Shown: in pieces, positions 52,871 to 60,815 of the stretch
How the letters are laid out: each line of letters opens with the position of its first letter
Numbering within the stretch: the first letter of the stretch is position 1
Source of the DNA: Pyrinomonadaceae bacterium
Lineage (GTDB): Bacteria; Acidobacteriota; Blastocatellia; Pyrinomonadales; Pyrinomonadaceae
NCBI GenBank assembly: GCA_025054715.1
Contig: JANWYH010000006.1
Location: 62,001 to 126,000, forward strand
Direction of reading: 5' to 3'
DNA length: 64,000 nucleotides
Position numbers and translations under genes: made by a program
The notes under the pieces: model-generated
Databases searched by the model: none
The model's input: the letters and a program-made list of their open reading frames with translations, nothing else
What the model was told of the DNA's origin: nothing

Positions 52871-52932
52871 TTCTTTTTGCTCTTGCAAAAACACAAGAGC
52901 TAATCATCTGCAACTTAGCAACAAAAGTTTTT

Positions 52933-52960
52933 ATTATATCTTCTCATACCTTTGTGTCAA
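52933..52960 (-). promoter_or_regulatory. strong promoter of the yceD-rpmF-fab operon
   Basis: On the minus strand: perfect -35 TTGACA, 16-base spacer, perfect -10 TATAAT. Transcription should begin near 52925, giving a leader of about 55 bases. This is the best promoter match I saw in the window. Confidence 0.82.
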
Positions 52961-52961
52961 A

Positions 52962-52988
52962 CGGGACAAAGCTTTTCAGACTGTCCCG
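52962..52988 (-). terminator. hairpin terminator of the cysteine-desulfurase-like gene
   Basis: CGGGACA, which lies in the last codons of the gene, pairs with TGTCCCG around a 13-base loop and is followed by TTT. The next operon's -35 begins 1 base beyond the hairpin. Confidence 0.55.
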
Positions 52989-54058
52989 CTTACAACTTTT
53001 AGCTCCTTTATTGCCTCTCCTAATTTTTCAACAACAAACATTATTTCTTCTTCGGTATTATATCTAGAAAGTGAAAACCTTACGCTTCCTATAACGTCGC
53101 TATAAGCCACATTCATAGCCAAGAAGGACGGCGAAGGTTTATGCTCTTTTAAGTAACAAACCGCGCTTGTGGAAGTAACTATACCATATTTTGAAAGCTT
53201 CGAGATAATAAGCTCTCCATTCATCGAAGGAAAGCAAATCACAGAAGTATTTGGAAGTCTCGCCGATTTTCTAAAAAGAATTTTTGCTTCGGGTAACTTC
53301 TCGGCTATTTGCTTCTCTAGCTCATCGCGCATTTTTTTAATCTTTTCAACTTGTGAAAAATCCATCGAAAGCTCAGCCGCCTTTCCGAAAGCTGAAGCCT
53401 TGACTGAAGAAAACTTCACTTTTCTGAAAAACTTTAGCAAATCTTTTCTGACGTATAATGCCCCTATTCCTTTTGGACCATGAATTTTATGACCTGAAAC
53501 GCCCAGAGCATCTATCTGAGCGTCTTTAACAGCGAATGGAATTTTGCCTAAAGCCATAGCTGCATCAGTGTAGAAAAAAGCATCGGAGTAATTTTTAACT
53601 ACACTGGCTATCTCATTTACAGGCAAGGTTATGCCTGTTTCTGCATCAGCCGCAATGATTAAAACCAAGAGAGTATCTTTCCTGAGCGATTTTTTGAGCC
53701 TTTCAATATCAATTAGACCTTCTGAACTAATTTCAACAAAACTAATATCAAAGCCTTTTTTACTTAGAAATCCCAAAATCCTGCGAACGGAATTGTGTTC
53801 GATCGGGGTAGCTACGATATGCTTCTTTTGCGATGCCGCCTTAATAAAACTCAAAATAGCAACTCGGTTACTTTCCGAGCCAGACGAGGTAAAAATGATT
53901 TCTTCAGAAGATTTTGCTCCTAAAAGAGCAGCGATTTTTTCCCGAGCCTTCTGTAATGAATCATCAAACGACGCCCCGCATAACTCCAATGCAAGTTTGC
54001 CTAATGAATTGTTATCAAGATAAATTTGCATTTGTCTTTCAAAACCCTTTTCGGTCAT
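52976..54058 (-). CDS. divergent cysteine-desulfurase-like PLP enzyme
   Basis: Class V aminotransferase-fold protein of 360 residues, related to NifS/IscS. Kept: the stacking-His segment TPIEHNSVRR, DAETGITLP, PLP Lys in GVSGHKIHGPKGIGALYV, a mobile-loop Cys in TSTSAVCYLKEHKPSPSF, and VRFSLSRYNTEEEI. Changed: the N-terminal ATTPxxP...GNPSS segment is missing (about 20 residues shorter between YLDNN and the AREKIA helix), the PLP-contacting Gln of DAxQ is Met (TDAAMALG), and the RSGTxN loop is gone. A desulfurase role is therefore unsure. The start is ATG 54058 or the later MQIYLDNN. Confidence 0.75.
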   Translation of the reverse strand: MTEKGFERQMQIYLDNNSLGKLALELCGASFDDSLQKAREKIAALLGAKSSEEIIFTSSGSESNRVAILSFIKAASQKKHIVATPIEHNSVRRILGFLSKKGFDISFVEISSEGLIDIERLKKSLRKDTLLVLIIAADAETGITLPVNEIASVVKNYSDAFFYTDAAMALGKIPFAVKDAQIDALGVSGHKIHGPKGIGALYVRKDLLKFFRKVKFSSVKASAFGKAAELSMDFSQVEKIKKMRDELEKQIAEKLPEAKILFRKSARLPNTSVICFPSMNGELIISKLSKYGIVTSTSAVCYLKEHKPSPSFLAMNVAYSDVIGSVRFSLSRYNTEEEIMFVVEKLGEAIKELKVVSGTV

Positions 54059-54092
54059 AATTTTGTCATCTCAATTAGTAAAATCAAAAACC

Positions 54093-55745
54093 ATGAAAGG
54101 GGTTTTAAGAATCACAGATGCATCAGGAACGCGGTCAGAGGTGACACTACCCGAAACAGGTGTTCTCAGAATTGGAAGAGCTGAAGATAACGACATCATT
54201 ATCAAAGATAGAAGAGTATCACGCCATCACGCCCACATAACTGCCAGTAAAGACGGATACAAGATAATAGACGGCTACTTTGTCAATGGAGAGCTCATAA
54301 GAAGCGCAAACCATGTTTTCGTAAACGGGATTCAAGTTTATGAAAAAGACCTACAAGATGGCGACATTATAACGATTGGAAGCTGCCGAATTGAGTTTAG
54401 TGTTGAAAAAAGCATCTCTCTAAAGTCAGAAGAACGAGATATAAGCCCTATAGATTTTGAAGAGCAGCCGATGGGAGAAACCCAGTTTTTTATCTCTGCA
54501 AAAGAGATCATTGAAAGACAATCTGGCGCTCCAGAAGAACTTTCCAAATCTGAAGAGATTAAATCCTTACGCCGAAAAGCTGAGATATTAAGTATGTTTT
54601 ATGAGATGAGCAAGCTACTGTCAGCATCTTTCGATTTAAGGGAAATTTTCGCGAAAGCCACTGAACTTATTTTCAAAGCTACACCAGCCGAAAGAGTAGT
54701 AGCGCTTTTAGTCGAAGAAGATAAAGCCGAAGAGATCAATCTATCACCTATAGCAATAAAGCTCCGCAACGAACAAACTAGCAATTTGGCCGAAAAATTA
54801 AAGGTTTCAAAAACTATAACAAGAAAGGTTCTGCAAGAAAAGGTTGCGATACTTTCTCAGGACATCCGCTCAGATGCCCAATTTTCGACTGCTGAGTCAA
54901 TATATCTCCAAGGAGTAAGATCAACTATCTGCGCTCCTTTAATAACTGAAAAAAGTGTGCACGGCGTAATCTATGCCGATAGAATGACTCCTTATGAAGT
55001 ATTCACTAAAGACGACCTAGAACTTGTAACTACGGTAGCTGTACAAACAGCCATTGTCGTAGAAACTGTTAGAGCACACAAGCGCCTTGCACAAGAAGAA
55101 ATTGCCCGCTCGAATTATTCCCGTTTCATGCCTGAATACGTAGTAAATCAAATCCTAAGTAATCCTGACTCATTCCGACTTGGTGGGGTCAATCAAAAAA
55201 TAACAGTTCTTTTTGCTGACATCAGAGGATTTACTTCGATTTCTGAAAATGAGAATCCAGAAAGAATCGTTGAGCTTCTAAACCGCTACTTTTCAGTGAT
55301 GTCAGAAATTATATTTAGTCACGGTGGAACTTTAGACAAGTACATTGGTGACGGCTTGATGGCAATTTTTGGCGCACCAAACGTCTCTCTAGAGGATGCA
55401 ACAAATGCTGTTAAATGTGCTATCGCTATGCAAAAACGCTTGACTGAGTTGAATGAAGAACTAAAAAAAGACGGTTTTCAACAAATAGGCATTGGAATAG
55501 GGCTTCACACAGGAGTTGCCACCGTTGGTTACATTGGCTCCGAACGTAGAAGCGAATATACTGCCATAGGCGATACTGTTAATCTCGCCTCTAGACTAGA
55601 AGAATTGGCTCAAATCAACGAAATACTTATAAGCGAAGCAACTGCAAAGGATTGTTTAGAATCTTTTCGGCTGGTGAAACGCCACCCCTTAAAGGTTAAG
55701 AATCGTTTGCAACCTGTAAATTTGTTTGAAGTAAAATGGAATTAA
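54093..55745 (+). CDS. FHA-GAF-class III adenylate cyclase
   Basis: Signalling protein of 550 residues. N-terminal FHA domain (LRIGRAEDNDIIIKDRRVS, RHHAHI), linker, GAF domain (about 165-330, ILSQDIRSD, STICAPLI, HGVIYADRM) and C-terminal cyclase (FADIRGFTSISE metal Asp, GGTLDKYIGDGLMAIFGAP with substrate Lys, EYTAIGDTVNLASRLE with adenine-type Asp, then the transition-state Asn/Arg). It should make cAMP under control of a phosphoprotein and a GAF ligand. First gene of a rightward operon with mreB and cdaA. The start is ATG 54093; upstream codons overlap the divergent gene's control region. Confidence 0.92.
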   Translation: MKGVLRITDASGTRSEVTLPETGVLRIGRAEDNDIIIKDRRVSRHHAHITASKDGYKIIDGYFVNGELIRSANHVFVNGIQVYEKDLQDGDIITIGSCRIEFSVEKSISLKSEERDISPIDFEEQPMGETQFFISAKEIIERQSGAPEELSKSEEIKSLRRKAEILSMFYEMSKLLSASFDLREIFAKATELIFKATPAERVVALLVEEDKAEEINLSPIAIKLRNEQTSNLAEKLKVSKTITRKVLQEKVAILSQDIRSDAQFSTAESIYLQGVRSTICAPLITEKSVHGVIYADRMTPYEVFTKDDLELVTTVAVQTAIVVETVRAHKRLAQEEIARSNYSRFMPEYVVNQILSNPDSFRLGGVNQKITVLFADIRGFTSISENENPERIVELLNRYFSVMSEIIFSHGGTLDKYIGDGLMAIFGAPNVSLEDATNAVKCAIAMQKRLTELNEELKKDGFQQIGIGIGLHTGVATVGYIGSERRSEYTAIGDTVNLASRLEELAQINEILISEATAKDCLESFRLVKRHPLKVKNRLQPVNLFEVKWN

Positions 55746-55766
55746 ATCTTAAATTTAAGAGGGCTT

Positions 55767-56840
55767 ATGGTTAATATCAGAAAATTTAAGAACTTTATTA
55801 CTGACTCGATGGCTATTGACATGGGAACTGCCAGCACGATTATTGCCGTAAAGGGCCGCGATATAGTCATAGATGAACCTTCCTTAGTTGCGGTCAACGA
55901 GATAACAGGAGAAATAGTGGCCTACGGCAAAGAAGCGGCTGACATGCAAGGGAGGGAAAGTCGTGACATAGCCGTAGTAGCTCCTCTTTCTAGAGGCGTT
56001 GTAGCTGATTTTGAAAGAACGAAAAAGATGCTAGGCTATTTTGTCGAAAAAGCAAAATCAGGTGGGGCTCAAATAGTAATCGAGGCGGTGATAGGGATGC
56101 CGTCAGAGATAACCCCTGTCGAACAAAGAGCATTATTAAACGCTGCTGAGGAGGCTAACATCGGAAAAGTGTTCATGATGGAGGAAGGACTAGCGGCAGC
56201 CTTTGGAGCCGGCATCTCACCAGAAGACAAAAGAGCCTCGGCTGTAGTTGATATCGGAGCAAGCACAACAAACATTGCCATCGTTGCAAAAGGCAACATA
56301 ATTCATTCCCGTTCAGAAAGAATCGGCAGCCAAGAAATAAATGAGGCAATATCAACTCATATCCGACGTCACCGCGGGCTTCAAATAGGAGAAGAAACCA
56401 CCGAAAAATTAAAGACGGAATTTGCAACTACCTTTCTTCCTTCGGATCTATCTCGCTCAATAGTAGTTCGTGGCAGAGACGTAATAACCGGCAATCCTTC
56501 AGCCGTCGAAATTACCATCGGCGAACTTTACCCCGTTGTAGAAGCCATCGTAAGGCGTGTGGCTTTAATCGTAAGCGACACCTTGACAGAACTGCGTCCC
56601 GAAGTTGCCGCTGATATCCATGACAGAGGAATACTTTTAACGGGTGGAGGCGCCCTTTTACAAGGCATTGATCAGTACCTAAGAGAACGAGTTAACTTAC
56701 CCGTTCTAGTGGCAGATGAACCAAGATACGCAACTGTAAGAGGACTCCTACAGATGTTCGACGAACCAGTTCTTTTGGAAAGAGTAACCAAAAGAGAACC
56801 CGACTTCTTACAAAACGCAGAAGTGCCCTTTGAGGCTTGA
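55767..56840 (+). CDS. mreB: rod shape-determining protein MreB
   Basis: Actin-like cytoskeletal protein of 357 residues that directs lateral wall growth. Nucleotide motifs: AIDMGTASTIIAVKGRDIVI (phosphate 1), AVVDIGASTTNIAIV (phosphate 2) and GILLTGGGALLQGID (adenosine). A short amphipathic N-terminus (MVNIRKFKNFI) probably binds the membrane. mreC and mreD do not follow; a membrane protease does. It follows the cyclase gene by 21 bases. Confidence 0.94.
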   Translation: MVNIRKFKNFITDSMAIDMGTASTIIAVKGRDIVIDEPSLVAVNEITGEIVAYGKEAADMQGRESRDIAVVAPLSRGVVADFERTKKMLGYFVEKAKSGGAQIVIEAVIGMPSEITPVEQRALLNAAEEANIGKVFMMEEGLAAAFGAGISPEDKRASAVVDIGASTTNIAIVAKGNIIHSRSERIGSQEINEAISTHIRRHRGLQIGEETTEKLKTEFATTFLPSDLSRSIVVRGRDVITGNPSAVEITIGELYPVVEAIVRRVALIVSDTLTELRPEVAADIHDRGILLTGGGALLQGIDQYLRERVNLPVLVADEPRYATVRGLLQMFDEPVLLERVTKREPDFLQNAEVPFEA

Positions 56841-56851
56841 AGACCTAAGAA

Positions 56852-57937
56852 ATGAAAGGCTATAAAGCCGGATTACTACAAACTCAGATAAAAGTCTTCC
56901 AAATAGGCGGTGTTCCCATTTTGATAAGTTACGGGTGGATAGTCGTCTTTTTGTTCATCTCATGGCTGATTGCTACAAATCTCCCTAAAGATCAGGAAAG
57001 CTTCGTTCTTAGAATTTCTCTTGGTGTGCTAGCCTCCGCTTTGTTTTTTGCTTCTGTCGTGCTGCACGAGCTAGCACATGCGAAAGTTGCTAAAAAGGAA
57101 GGTATAAAGGTTTTAGAAATCCTACTTCACCCCTTTGGCGGTCTTGCAATCATGGAAAAAGAACCTGAGACTCCTAAAGCTGAATTACGAATCGCTATCG
57201 CCGGCCCTTCAATTAGCTTGCTGATTTCATTTATATTTCTAATTCTCTTTATGCTAGCTCGCACTTACGAACTGCAAACCTTAACTTTACTTCTCGCTTT
57301 TCTCTTTTTCTGTAATTTCTTTTTAGCAATCTTCAATTTTCTCCCTGGCTATCCACTCGACGGCGGCAGAATTCTTAGAGCCATACTCTTGCAAAAAGGT
57401 GTTCAATTAGAGAAAGCAACTCTTTTTTCGGGAAAGGTTGGTCAGCTAGTTGCAATACTTTTATTTTTCCTCGGACTTATGATTATCGCTTTCAGAAGCG
57501 ATTTTGTAGCTGGTTTCTGGATTGGTATGACTGGTCTTTTCCTGTTGAGTGCTGCAAATAAGGCTATAAAAAGCACTTTCCGCAGAAATTTAACAATAAA
57601 ACCCTCCATAATCTTACCGCCAGATATGCTAATCGCAGAATTTCTAAACCGGATACTACCGATAAGCTCGCAAAAAGTTTTTCCTGTAGGAAAAGCTGAG
57701 AAATTGGATGGGGTGCTTTTGCTCGATGACCTAAAGAAAATGTCAAAGAGCGAATGGCATGAAAAAACTGTCTCTGAAGCAATGAGAACCATACAAGAAA
57801 ATTACATAGTCTATGAAGGAGATTTAGCAATTCAAGCAGAAGACTTGATAAAAAGAAATGGTATAGGTGCTGCTATCGTTGTTGACAATCGCGGAAAAGT
57901 GCTGGGCTTTTTTGAGAATATGCCCAAAGATTCGTAG
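56852..57937 (+). CDS. site-2-protease family membrane metalloprotease with CBS-like tail
   Basis: M50 (S2P) intramembrane protease of 361 residues. Zinc site HELAH in SVVLHELAHAKVAKKEG and third ligand in NFLPGYPLDGGRILRA. About six membrane helices. The C-terminal 120 residues (LLLDDLKKMSKSEWHEKTV, GDLAIQAEDLIKRN, AAIVVDNRGKVLGFFE) resemble a pair of CBS domains and may bind adenine nucleotides. It lies between mreB and cdaA, 2 bases before cdaA. Its substrate is unknown. Confidence 0.9.
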   Translation: MKGYKAGLLQTQIKVFQIGGVPILISYGWIVVFLFISWLIATNLPKDQESFVLRISLGVLASALFFASVVLHELAHAKVAKKEGIKVLEILLHPFGGLAIMEKEPETPKAELRIAIAGPSISLLISFIFLILFMLARTYELQTLTLLLAFLFFCNFFLAIFNFLPGYPLDGGRILRAILLQKGVQLEKATLFSGKVGQLVAILLFFLGLMIIAFRSDFVAGFWIGMTGLFLLSAANKAIKSTFRRNLTIKPSIILPPDMLIAEFLNRILPISSQKVFPVGKAEKLDGVLLLDDLKKMSKSEWHEKTVSEAMRTIQENYIVYEGDLAIQAEDLIKRNGIGAAIVVDNRGKVLGFFENMPKDS

Positions 57938-57939
57938 TT

Positions 57940-58767
57940 ATGATCGCAGTAGAAAGCAACACAATTTTACGAAGCTTGCTGGACATATTCCTAGTTTTTA
58001 TCATTTTTTATGGGCTTCTCAAGCTGCTACAAAAAACTAGGAGTTTGCCTGTTCTAATCGGCATACTCGCTTTTGGGCTTCTCTACTGGATAGCAACGAC
58101 ACAAGAATTAATTACTTTGGAGTTTGTGTTACGCAGTGCTTTACCTTACATCGGGATAGCAATAATCGTGCTTTTTCAGTCAGAAATAAGACAGGCACTC
58201 GTATATTTTGGCAAACGCTTAAAAATTCCCGAAATACGTAAACAAAAAAGAAACATAGGCGAAACCATTTATGACGAAATCGTTTTAGCAATTATGACGC
58301 TTTCTACTTCGCGAATCGGAGCCCTTTTAGTCTTTGAAAGGAACGTGAGCCTAGAAAATCTAGCTGAAACAGGGGTCGCACTTGAATCAAGGATTTCTTA
58401 TGATCTTTTGGTCACTATCTTCAATCCTTCAACACCGTTACATGACGGTGCTGTTATAATCCGTAACGAAAGGATAGCCGCAGCTTCTGTTTTTCTACCT
58501 CTAACTAAAAATCCAGAAATCTCAAGAGAATTAGGAACGAGGCATCGAGCAGCTATCGGAATAACTGAAGACACAGACGCCGTTGCAGTGGTGGTGTCAG
58601 AAGAAACCGGTATCATTTCTTTCGCAGAAAATGGACAAATAAGAAGGAATCTAGAAGCAACACAGCTTAGGGAATTGATTTTGCAGGCCGTAGGTTTACT
58701 TTCAAAAGAGCAAAAACAAAGAGCAATAAAAATCACTAACGATCAAACTTCTATTTCAATCGAATAG
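57940..58767 (+). CDS. cdaA: diadenylate cyclase CdaA
   Basis: Makes c-di-AMP from two ATP, 275 residues. Three N-terminal membrane helices (LLDIFLVFIIFYGLLKLL, LIGILAFGLLYW, ALPYIGIAIIVLF) precede the DAC domain, whose signature motifs are intact: PLHDGAVIIRNERI and GTRHRAAIGITEDTDA. The following gene encodes its usual regulator CdaR. The third classical partner, glmM, is not present in the window. Confidence 0.96.
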   Translation: MIAVESNTILRSLLDIFLVFIIFYGLLKLLQKTRSLPVLIGILAFGLLYWIATTQELITLEFVLRSALPYIGIAIIVLFQSEIRQALVYFGKRLKIPEIRKQKRNIGETIYDEIVLAIMTLSTSRIGALLVFERNVSLENLAETGVALESRISYDLLVTIFNPSTPLHDGAVIIRNERIAAASVFLPLTKNPEISRELGTRHRAAIGITEDTDAVAVVVSEETGIISFAENGQIRRNLEATQLRELILQAVGLLSKEQKQRAIKITNDQTSISIE

Positions 58768-59652
58768 ATGACTTCAAGAAGGAATTTGCAAAGCATCATA
58801 GAAAAGCTATTTCTTCGCGATTGGGCGTTGAAATTCGTAGCCTTAACGATTACCTTAATTCTGTGGTTCAGCCTTGGTGGACTTCGTCCACCTTCTTCTA
58901 AAAGAATCTCAAATGTTCAACTCAGTTTTAGTTACTCTTCTGAAATGGAGCTTGTCAACACTTCAGCAAAAGAAGTTGACATAATAATAACCGGCGACAA
59001 AACGAAAATAGACAAACTAAGGCGTGAAGACCTGATCGTTTCGGTTGATTTAAGTAATCTAAAACCCGGTGAAAAAACCGTCAGATTACTACCTGAAACC
59101 ATCGGCATAGAACTTCCGAGCGGCGTAAAGATCGAAGAAATACAACCAAGCAAGATTTCCGTAAGGCTTGAAAGGTTATTAGAGCGCGAAGTTCCAGTAA
59201 AACCAGAACTTGAAGGTTCCCCAGCCAAAGGTTTTGAAATCTACAGCTATACGGTTTCGCCACCTAGAATTTCTGTTCGAGGTCCTGAAAGCTACGTCAA
59301 AGCTTTGGATTCTGTATCAACTGAAAAAATAGACATTGAAAACTTAAGTGAAAGCACCACTTTCAAAGGTATCGAAATTAACATCATAAACCCTAAAATC
59401 CGTCCATCGGAAACAAGCGCCGATGTAACTCTGCAAGTAGGTGAGAAACGCCTTGAACAGACTTTTCTTATCCCATACGAAGTGCAAAACAAAAGAAAAT
59501 TAGCCGCCGTAACGATATTTGCTCCTCGCTCTGTCTTGGAGAAACTCGATCCTAAGGACATCAAAATCACTATAACGGAAAATACTCCACATGTAGAATT
59601 ACCTGAGACTCTGCGAAATCGAGTAGAAATAAAAAACGTAAGGCTCAAGTAG
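58768..59652 (+). CDS. cdaR: CdaR (YbbR-domain) regulator of diadenylate cyclase
   Basis: Single-pass membrane protein of 294 residues with an N-terminal helix (WALKFVALTITLILWFSL) and three YbbR-type beta repeats outside the cytoplasm (for example RISNVQLSFSYSSEMELVN, REVPVKPELEGSPAKGFEI, SPPRISVRGPESYVKALDSV). It begins at the base after the cdaA stop codon, as in Bacillus and relatives, and should modulate CdaA activity. Confidence 0.92.
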   Translation: MTSRRNLQSIIEKLFLRDWALKFVALTITLILWFSLGGLRPPSSKRISNVQLSFSYSSEMELVNTSAKEVDIIITGDKTKIDKLRREDLIVSVDLSNLKPGEKTVRLLPETIGIELPSGVKIEEIQPSKISVRLERLLEREVPVKPELEGSPAKGFEIYSYTVSPPRISVRGPESYVKALDSVSTEKIDIENLSESTTFKGIEINIINPKIRPSETSADVTLQVGEKRLEQTFLIPYEVQNKRKLAAVTIFAPRSVLEKLDPKDIKITITENTPHVELPETLRNRVEIKNVRLK

Positions 59653-59686
59653 AATGATAAATAGTAGTTTTGTATGATTTTCTTTT

Positions 59687-60322
59687 ATGTATCCGAAGGG
59701 GAATCTATTTATCCCAGCGCCCCACGGTCGCCTCGAGGCTATTTTGAAAGAGCCAAAACAAGAAACAAAAGGCGCAGCTCTTATAGCTCATCCTCATCCT
59801 TTAGGTGGGGGCACAATGCACAACAAGGTTGTCTTTCGCACCGCAAGCGCCTTTTTAGAAGCAGGCTTTGCGGCTCTACGCTTTAATTTCCGCGGTGTCG
59901 GACTCTCTACGGGCATGCACGATCACGGACAGGGTGAAAAGGAAGATGTTTCGACGGCTCTTAGTTACTTGGCTAAAAGATACCCGAACAAAAACATAAT
60001 TTTTGCCGGATTTTCTTTCGGATCGCGGTTTGGCTTGGAAGCAGTTTACGAAGATTCAAAAATAAAGGCACTCATCAGCATAGGCACACCAGTTGATAAA
60101 TACGATTATTCATTTCTACTAAACTGCAACAAACCTATCCTCTTTATTCATGGAGATAAAGACGAATTTGGCTCTTTAGAAAATTTACAAAAACTATACC
60201 TGAGTTTGCCTTGCCCCAAGAAACTCGTTGTATTTGAAAACTGCGGTCACTTTTTTGATAACCATCTTGATAAACTCAAAGAGACTATAAAGGATTGGCT
60301 AAACAATGAGCTAACAACCTAA
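59687..60322 (+). CDS. alpha/beta hydrolase of the COG2945 type
   Basis: Cytoplasmic alpha/beta hydrolase of 211 residues. Opening strands [14 protein letters not shown] and [19 protein letters not shown] are typical of this group; nucleophile Ser in [14 protein letters not shown], acid in [10 protein letters not shown], His in [11 protein letters not shown]. The [11 protein letters not shown] loop precedes the active site. It starts 34 bases after cdaR and is followed by a thioesterase 5 bases on, so both may ride on the cyclase operon. Substrate unknown. Confidence 0.87.
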   Translation: MYPKGNLFIPAPHGRLEAILKEPKQETKGAALIAHPHPLGGGTMHNKVVFRTASAFLEAGFAALRFNFRGVGLSTGMHDHGQGEKEDVSTALSYLAKRYPNKNIIFAGFSFGSRFGLEAVYEDSKIKALISIGTPVDKYDYSFLLNCNKPILFIHGDKDEFGSLENLQKLYLSLPCPKKLVVFENCGHFFDNHLDKLKETIKDWLNNELTT

Positions 60323-60327
60323 AGCTT

Positions 60328-60723
60328 ATGAATCAAGATAGGCTAAGAAATGCAGCAATTCGCGTAACAATGATGCCCCGTGATACAAACGCCTACGGAA
60401 CTATATTCGGCGGCGTCATCTTAAGTTATATAGACATAGCAGGCGGTATAGAGGCTTCGCGACACACTGGACATGAAAGATTTGTTACAGTTGCCATGAA
60501 AGAAGTAGTCTTTCATGAACCTGTCTTCGTAGGCGATCTCGTTAGCTTCTACGCCCAAACCATCAAGGTCGGCAATACATCCATAACTGTCAAAGTAACG
60601 GTAGAAGCTGAAAGATTTGGCTCACGAGGTCAAATCGTAAGAGTAACCGAAGCCGAAGTAGTTTACGTAGCAATAAACCAAAACCGTGAAAAAGTTCAAA
60701 TAGGAAAGAAACTTGACAAATGA
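60328..60723 (+). CDS. hotdog-fold acyl-CoA thioesterase (YciA type)
   Basis: Acyl-CoA hydrolase of 131 residues. The family signature is [22 protein letters not shown], with the catalytic Asn-x-x-Gly-x-x-Phe-Gly-Gly pattern; [21 protein letters not shown] follows. It probably hydrolyses short- to medium-chain acyl-CoAs in the cytoplasm. Last gene of the run that begins with the FHA-GAF cyclase. Confidence 0.92.
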   Translation: MNQDRLRNAAIRVTMMPRDTNAYGTIFGGVILSYIDIAGGIEASRHTGHERFVTVAMKEVVFHEPVFVGDLVSFYAQTIKVGNTSITVKVTVEAERFGSRGQIVRVTEAEVVYVAINQNREKVQIGKKLDK

Positions 60724-60725
60724 AC

Positions 60726-60786
60726 GTCAACTGACTAAAATCGCTATTAGCGTTGGCGACTCGTAAGCCGCACCTTCCCAGTTGAC
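60726..60786 (+). other. folded element upstream of the C25 protease gene
   Basis: GTCAACTG (60726-60733) and CAGTTGAC (60779-60786) form an 8-bp stem enclosing two small hairpins, CGCT-att-AGCG and one with GGC/GCC arms. The result is a compact three-way-junction-like fold ending 29 bases before the protease ATG. It could be a 5' leader structure of the protease message or a terminator of the upstream operon, but it lacks a T-run. I do not recognise a riboswitch family. Confidence 0.4.
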
Positions 60787-60815
60787 ACGAATGCTAATCT
60801 AGAAGGGGAGCAAAA

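Noticed and set aside
60726-60786. Known riboswitch class for the element upstream of the C25 protease
   Set aside because: The conserved cores I know for c-di-GMP, c-di-AMP, fluoride and SAM riboswitches do not match; it is kept only as an unassigned fold.
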